Of a stretch of DNA of 64,000 nt, positions 60,728 to 64,000 are shown piece by piece. The stretch lies in the NCBI RefSeq assembly GCF_013019105.1, contig NZ_BLTE01000004.1, positions 62,001 through 126,000 of the forward strand, given 5' to 3'. Positions within the stretch are counted from its first letter, which is position 1. The number at the start of each line of letters is the position of its first letter. The translations under genes and the position numbers were made by a program. The notes beneath the pieces were generated by a model. It had not been told where the DNA came from. It worked only from the letters and a program-made list of their open reading frames with translations, and searched no databases. Source of the stretch: Fundidesulfovibrio magnetotacticus (GTDB lineage Bacteria > Desulfobacterota > Desulfovibrionia > Desulfovibrionales > Desulfovibrionaceae).

Positions 60728-62707
60728 TTAATTTTTCTCCAACCCCAGCGCCCTCATCCTCCTCCAGAGCGTGGAGCGGCTCACGCCCAACAGCGCCGCC
60801 GCCTCGCCCACGCGGCCCCGGGCGCGTGAGAGGGCGTCCTCCAGGCGGGCGCGTTCGGCGGCGCGGAGGCCTCCGGCGGACCCTGGCCCCGACCCTGGAG
60901 CGGCTCCCCCGGCACTCCCGGCGTTCCCCGTTCCGGCTCCTCCCGCTGGCCCCGGGAATCCCGCCCCGCCCCCTTGCTCGCCGTGCCCCTCCCGGAGCGC
61001 GGGGGCCTCGTCCAGAAGCTCGCGCACCAGCGCCTCGTCCACCGTGCGGCCCCGGTGCGTGGCCGCCACCCGGGCCATCACGTTCTGCAGCTCGCGCACG
61101 TTGCCCGGCCAAGGGTGCGCCGCCAGCGCCCGGAGCGCCCCCCCGGAGAGTTGGAAGCGGCCGGGACGCCCGCTGGCCTGGTCGAGGAAACGCGCGGCCA
61201 GCCCCGGCACGTCCCCGGAGCGCGCCCGCAGAGGCGGCAAGCGCAGGCGCAGCACGTTCAGGCGGTAGTAGAGGTCGGCCCGGAAGCGCCCCTCGGCCAC
61301 CAGCGCCCCCAGGTCCCGGTTGGTGGCCGCCACGGCGCGCACGTCCACGGGGATCACCTGGTCGCTGCCCAGGCGCATCACCTTGCGCTCCTGGAGCACG
61401 CGCAGGAGCTTGCCCTGCGTGCCGGGCTCCATCTCCGCGATCTCGTCCAGGAAGATGGTGCCCCCGTGGGCCAGCTCGAAGAGCCCTGGCCTGCCCTTCT
61501 GGCTGGCCCCGGTGAAGGCCCCGGGCACGTAGCCGAACAGCTCGCTCTCCAGAAGCTGGCCGGGCAGCGCCGCGCAGTTCACCGCCACGAAGGGGCCGGC
61601 CCGGCGCGGGCTCGCGTTGTGGATGCCCTGGGCGAAAAGCTCCTTGCCCGTGCCCGTCTCGCCATGCAGGAGCACCGTGTCGCCGGTGCGCGCGTAGTCC
61701 CTGGCCATGGCCACGGCGTGGGCCAGGGCAGGGCTCTCCCCGTGCGCGTCCTCCAGGCGCGCCGTGGCCACGTGGCCCGAGGCCAGGCCGCGCAGGCGCA
61801 GGGTGGCCTCCAGCTTGCGGATCTTCTGGGCGTCGTGGATCGTGGCCACGGCCCCCACCGTCTCGCCGCGCACGGTCAGGGGCAGGGTGCCGCAGAGCAG
61901 CTCCTGGTCGAACACGCGTTCGATGCGCGCGGTCTCCGGCCGCCCGGCCGAAAGCACCCGCTCCAGCCCGGAGCGCGGCCACACCTCGTCCACGGGACGC
62001 CCCAGGGCGTCGGACTCGGTGAGGCGCAACAACCGCCCCGCCACGGGGTTGCACACCGTCACGCGGCCCGCGCGGTCCACTGCCACGATGCCGTTGTCCG
62101 TGGAGGTGAGCACGGCGCGCAAGAGCGAGTTCTTGGCCTTCTCCACCGAGCGGCCGTGGGCGATGCGCTTGGCCTCGCGAACGGCGGCCAGGATGCTGGC
62201 GGGGCTGGGCTCCACGGGCTGGCAGGGGATGCCCAGACGCGCGGCGTAGAGCGCCATGATGTAGCCGCCCACCACCATGTCCGCCCCCCGCTCGCGGGCG
62301 GCGAGCAACGCGGGGACGATGCCCTCCTGGGTCTCCCACTCCACCACGTCCACCTGCGCGCCGAGCATGCGGCCCAGTTCGACGGCGTTGTCGGACATGG
62401 GCGGGAAGGCCACCACGGCCACGCGCCGGGCGCGCTCCCGGGCCTTGTGCAGGGCCGTGAGGAGGTCGAGGCTGGAGGTGGAGATGTCCACCACCGAGAG
62501 GTCGGGCAGGGCGTCCTGCACGCGGCGGGCCGTGGCCCCGCGCGAGATGACCACCTCCACGCCCCGGTCGGCCAGGGCGCGGGCGGTGTCGGCCGCGCCG
62601 TCCATGAGACCCTCGGCCAGGAGCACGTCGGGGTGTTCGGCGCGCAGGATTTCCCGGGCGGCTTCCTGCATGCGGGGGGTGAGGGCGATGAAGGCGATGG
62701 TCTGCAT
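60728..62707 (-). CDS. PrpR-like sigma-54-dependent transcriptional regulator
   Basis: 659 residues: N-terminal PrpR-type ligand domain (IAFIALTPRMQEAAREILRA to GIPCQPVEPSPASILAAVRE), PAS domain (VLTSTDNGIVAVDRAGRVTV), AAA+ core with Walker A GETGTGKELFA, sigma-54 loop GAFTGA, Walker B GGTIFLDEIAEM, a Gly/Ala-rich linker and a C-terminal Fis-type HTH (RVGEAAALLGVSRSTLWRRM). PrpR-type domains bind organic acids. ATG at 62707 follows GGAGGCTGCC. It is divergent from the second DASS gene, which has a matching sigma-54 promoter, so it is the likely activator. Confidence 0.93.
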   Translation of the reverse strand: MQTIAFIALTPRMQEAAREILRAEHPDVLLAEGLMDGAADTARALADRGVEVVISRGATARRVQDALPDLSVVDISTSSLDLLTALHKARERARRVAVVAFPPMSDNAVELGRMLGAQVDVVEWETQEGIVPALLAARERGADMVVGGYIMALYAARLGIPCQPVEPSPASILAAVREAKRIAHGRSVEKAKNSLLRAVLTSTDNGIVAVDRAGRVTVCNPVAGRLLRLTESDALGRPVDEVWPRSGLERVLSAGRPETARIERVFDQELLCGTLPLTVRGETVGAVATIHDAQKIRKLEATLRLRGLASGHVATARLEDAHGESPALAHAVAMARDYARTGDTVLLHGETGTGKELFAQGIHNASPRRAGPFVAVNCAALPGQLLESELFGYVPGAFTGASQKGRPGLFELAHGGTIFLDEIAEMEPGTQGKLLRVLQERKVMRLGSDQVIPVDVRAVAATNRDLGALVAEGRFRADLYYRLNVLRLRLPPLRARSGDVPGLAARFLDQASGRPGRFQLSGGALRALAAHPWPGNVRELQNVMARVAATHRGRTVDEALVRELLDEAPALREGHGEQGGGAGFPGPAGGAGTGNAGSAGGAAPGSGPGSAGGLRAAERARLEDALSRARGRVGEAAALLGVSRSTLWRRMRALGLEKN

Positions 62708-62733
62708 GGCAGCCTCCGTGCAACACTCTGCGA

Positions 62734-62789
62734 CATTCTGCGACGGAATGCACCATAAACGTTTCATTGCTGCGACATCGTGCGAAATG
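62734..62789. promoter_or_regulatory. Enhancer-like repeats between the PrpR-like gene and the second DASS gene
   Basis: CATTC-TGCGACG-GAATG (62734-62750) is a perfect 5-bp-arm palindrome. TGCGAC recurs at 62739, 62729 and 62771, and a related imperfect repeat CATTGC...GCGAAATG covers 62765-62789. They lie 27-80 nt upstream of the -24/-12 promoter, just in front of the regulator gene, as expected for activator sites. Confidence 0.6.
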
Positions 62790-62815
62790 GCCTTGAAATC
62801 ATTGTGCTTACTATC

Positions 62816-62831
62816 TGGAACGGTTTCTGCT
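62816..62831 (+). promoter_or_regulatory. Sigma-54 promoter of the second DASS gene
   Basis: TGGAACGGTTTCTGCT matches TGGCACG-N4-TTGCT at 14 positions scored with exact GG-to-GC spacing, differing at C-to-A in TGGCA and T-to-C in TTGC. It ends 70 nt before the ATG. Confidence 0.75.
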
Positions 62832-62901
62832 GCAAGGCCTCCGAGGGAAACGGGACCCGCAACCCGGACCGCCGACGGGCGGCCGCAACGAGGAGGAGCG
62901 C

Positions 62902-64000
62902 ATGAAACTGGACTGGAAGGCCATCGTGCCCGTGGCCATCGGCTTGGCCATCTGGCTCGTGCCCACGCCCCAGGGGCTGCAGCCTTACGCCTGGCAGTAT
63001 TTCGCCCTGTTCACGGCCGTCATCGCGGCCCTGGTGCTGGAGCCCATCCCGGCTGCCGCCGCTGGGCTCATGGGCATCACCCTGGCGGCGGCGCTCAACC
63101 TTGTGCCCGCTCAGGCGGGCGTGGCCCCCACCACGGCCGACGCCCTGCGCTGGGCGCTATCCGGCTTCTCCAACGGCACGGTGTGGCTCATCTTCGTGGC
63201 CTTCATGTTCGCCATGGGCTACGAGAAGACGGGCCTGGGTCGGCGCATCTCCCTGGTGCTCATCAAGAAGCTCGGGCGCTCCACCCTGGGCCTGGGCTAC
63301 GCGGTGGCCCTGGCCGACCTGGCCCTGGCCCCCTTCACCCCCTCCAACACCGCGCGCTCCGGCGGCGTGATCTTCCCCATCATCAAGAACATCCCGCCCC
63401 TCTACGGCTCCACGCCCGAGAGCGGCGCGCGCAAGATCGGCGGCTACCTCATGTGGACCGCCCTTTCCGCCACCTGCGTCACCAGCACCATGTTCCTCAC
63501 GGCCCTGGCCCCCAACCTGCTGGCCCTCTCGCTCCTGGAGAAGACGGCCAAGTTCACCTTCACCTGGAACGAGTGGTTCCTCTCCCTGGCCCCGGCCTGC
63601 ATCATCCTGTTTGCGGCCCTGCCCTACCTAGTCTACGTGATCTATCCCCCCGAGATCAAACGCAGCGACGACGCACCCCGCTGGGCCGGGGAAGAGCTGG
63701 CCAAGATGGGAGCGCTCACCCGCAAGGAAATCACCATGGCAGGGCTGGCCGTGTTCGCCCTTGTGCTCTGGATCTTCGGGGGCAAGCTCTTCGACGCCAC
63801 CACCGTGGCCCTCATGGCGCTCTCGCTGATGATCCTCACGGGCGTGGTCACCTGGGAGGACATCACCGGCCACAAGACCGCCTGGAACGTGCTCTGCTGG
63901 TTCGCCACCCTGGTGGCCCTGGCCGACGGACTGGGCAAGGTGGGCTTCCTCAAGTGGTTCGCGGCCCTGGCGGCGGGGGCCATGTCTGGCTTCTCCATCA
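62902..64000 (+). CDS. DASS-family anion transporter (3' end outside window)
   Basis: About 366 codons visible; the frame is open to the window edge. It closely follows the DASS protein at 44374: LEPIPAAAAGLMGITLAAAL, NGTVWLIFVAFMFAMGYEKT, LAPFTPSNTARSGGVIFP and IKNIPPLYGSTPE. The first SNT motif is intact; the second lies beyond the edge. It should carry a di- or tricarboxylate with sodium across the inner membrane. AGGAGGAGCGC precedes the ATG, and a sigma-54 promoter lies upstream. Confidence 0.93.
   Translation, partial: MKLDWKAIVPVAIGLAIWLVPTPQGLQPYAWQYFALFTAVIAALVLEPIPAAAAGLMGITLAAALNLVPAQAGVAPTTADALRWALSGFSNGTVWLIFVAFMFAMGYEKTGLGRRISLVLIKKLGRSTLGLGYAVALADLALAPFTPSNTARSGGVIFPIIKNIPPLYGSTPESGARKIGGYLMWTALSATCVTSTMFLTALAPNLLALSLLEKTAKFTFTWNEWFLSLAPACIILFAALPYLVYVIYPPEIKRSDDAPRWAGEELAKMGALTRKEITMAGLAVFALVLWIFGGKLFDATTVALMALSLMILTGVVTWEDITGHKTAWNVLCWFATLVALADGLGKVGFLKWFAALAAGAMSGFSI

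Overview
This is a high-GC (roughly 68-70 %), gene-dense chromosome segment that most resembles a sulfate-reducing member of the Desulfovibrionales (Desulfovibrio / Fundidesulfovibrio-like). The reasons are the many two-component and cyclic-di-GMP proteins, a hemerythrin, TusA/DsrE sulfur-carrier genes, a SahR-type ArsR-methyltransferase regulator beside ahcY, and two DASS anion transporters under sigma-54 control. This is an inference from gene content; no rRNA or other phylogenetic marker is present.

Layout. 1-6.2 kb: a sensor kinase (cut by the window edge) coupled to an ABC-type solute-binding protein, a secreted M48 protease with TPRs, and an OmpR/EnvZ-like pair. 6.7-9.3 kb: a minus-strand operon TusA-like, DsrE-like, TusA-OsmC fusion, and a MetE-core methyltransferase. 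The last gene carries one in-frame TGA followed by a SECIS-like hairpin, so it is probably a selenoprotein. 9.7-20 kb: two uncharacterised proteins, a divergent PEP carboxykinase, hldD, mutL, alr, an Old Yellow Enzyme, a ROK sugar kinase and a small secreted protein. 20.2-22.7 kb: a carbamoyltransferase with DUF5989 and SxtJ-like membrane partners, an arrangement known from sxtI/J/K of saxitoxin clusters. 22.9-26 kb: a MauE/DoxX-like membrane protein with a secreted rhodanese, a D-2-hydroxyacid dehydrogenase and a lipoprotein. 26.2-29.9 kb: CheC, a PAS-GGDEF protein, and a CheA-like kinase with a CheY. 30.1-33.5 kb: an EF-G paralogue, then an AT-rich scar with a broken XRE gene and a DinJ/YafQ toxin-antitoxin pair.

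33.6-42.5 kb: hemerythrin, NTF2-like/MDR pair, WYL and LysR regulators, DMT exporter with tautomerase, iron-sulfur flavoprotein-like reductase, SbmA/BacA-type ABC transporter, obgE and a YajG-like lipoprotein. 42.5-49.3 kb: a complete anion-uptake module made of a kinase with a periplasmic solute-binding sensor, an NtrC-type regulator, a DASS transporter with a sigma-54 promoter and enhancer-like repeat, and a second kinase. 49.4-54.2 kb: ychF, cbiC, and an HDOD protein coupled to a GAF kinase. 54.4-58 kb: an operon of a BenE-family transporter, sahR and ahcY, behind a perfect 20-bp palindrome that is the likely SahR operator. 58-60.6 kb: an AT-rich foreign gene with a possible PD-(D/E)XK nuclease motif, a HicA/HicB pair and an M15 peptidase. 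60.7-64 kb: a PrpR-like sigma-54 regulator divergent from a second DASS transporter that runs off the end.

Recurring themes are sulfur/selenium and methyl-cycle metabolism (MetE-core operon, SahR-AhcY) and regulated anion uptake (two parallel sigma-54/DASS modules). Transferred DNA is concentrated in two AT-rich islands, each next to a toxin-antitoxin pair. I saw no tRNA, rRNA, CRISPR array or insertion sequence.
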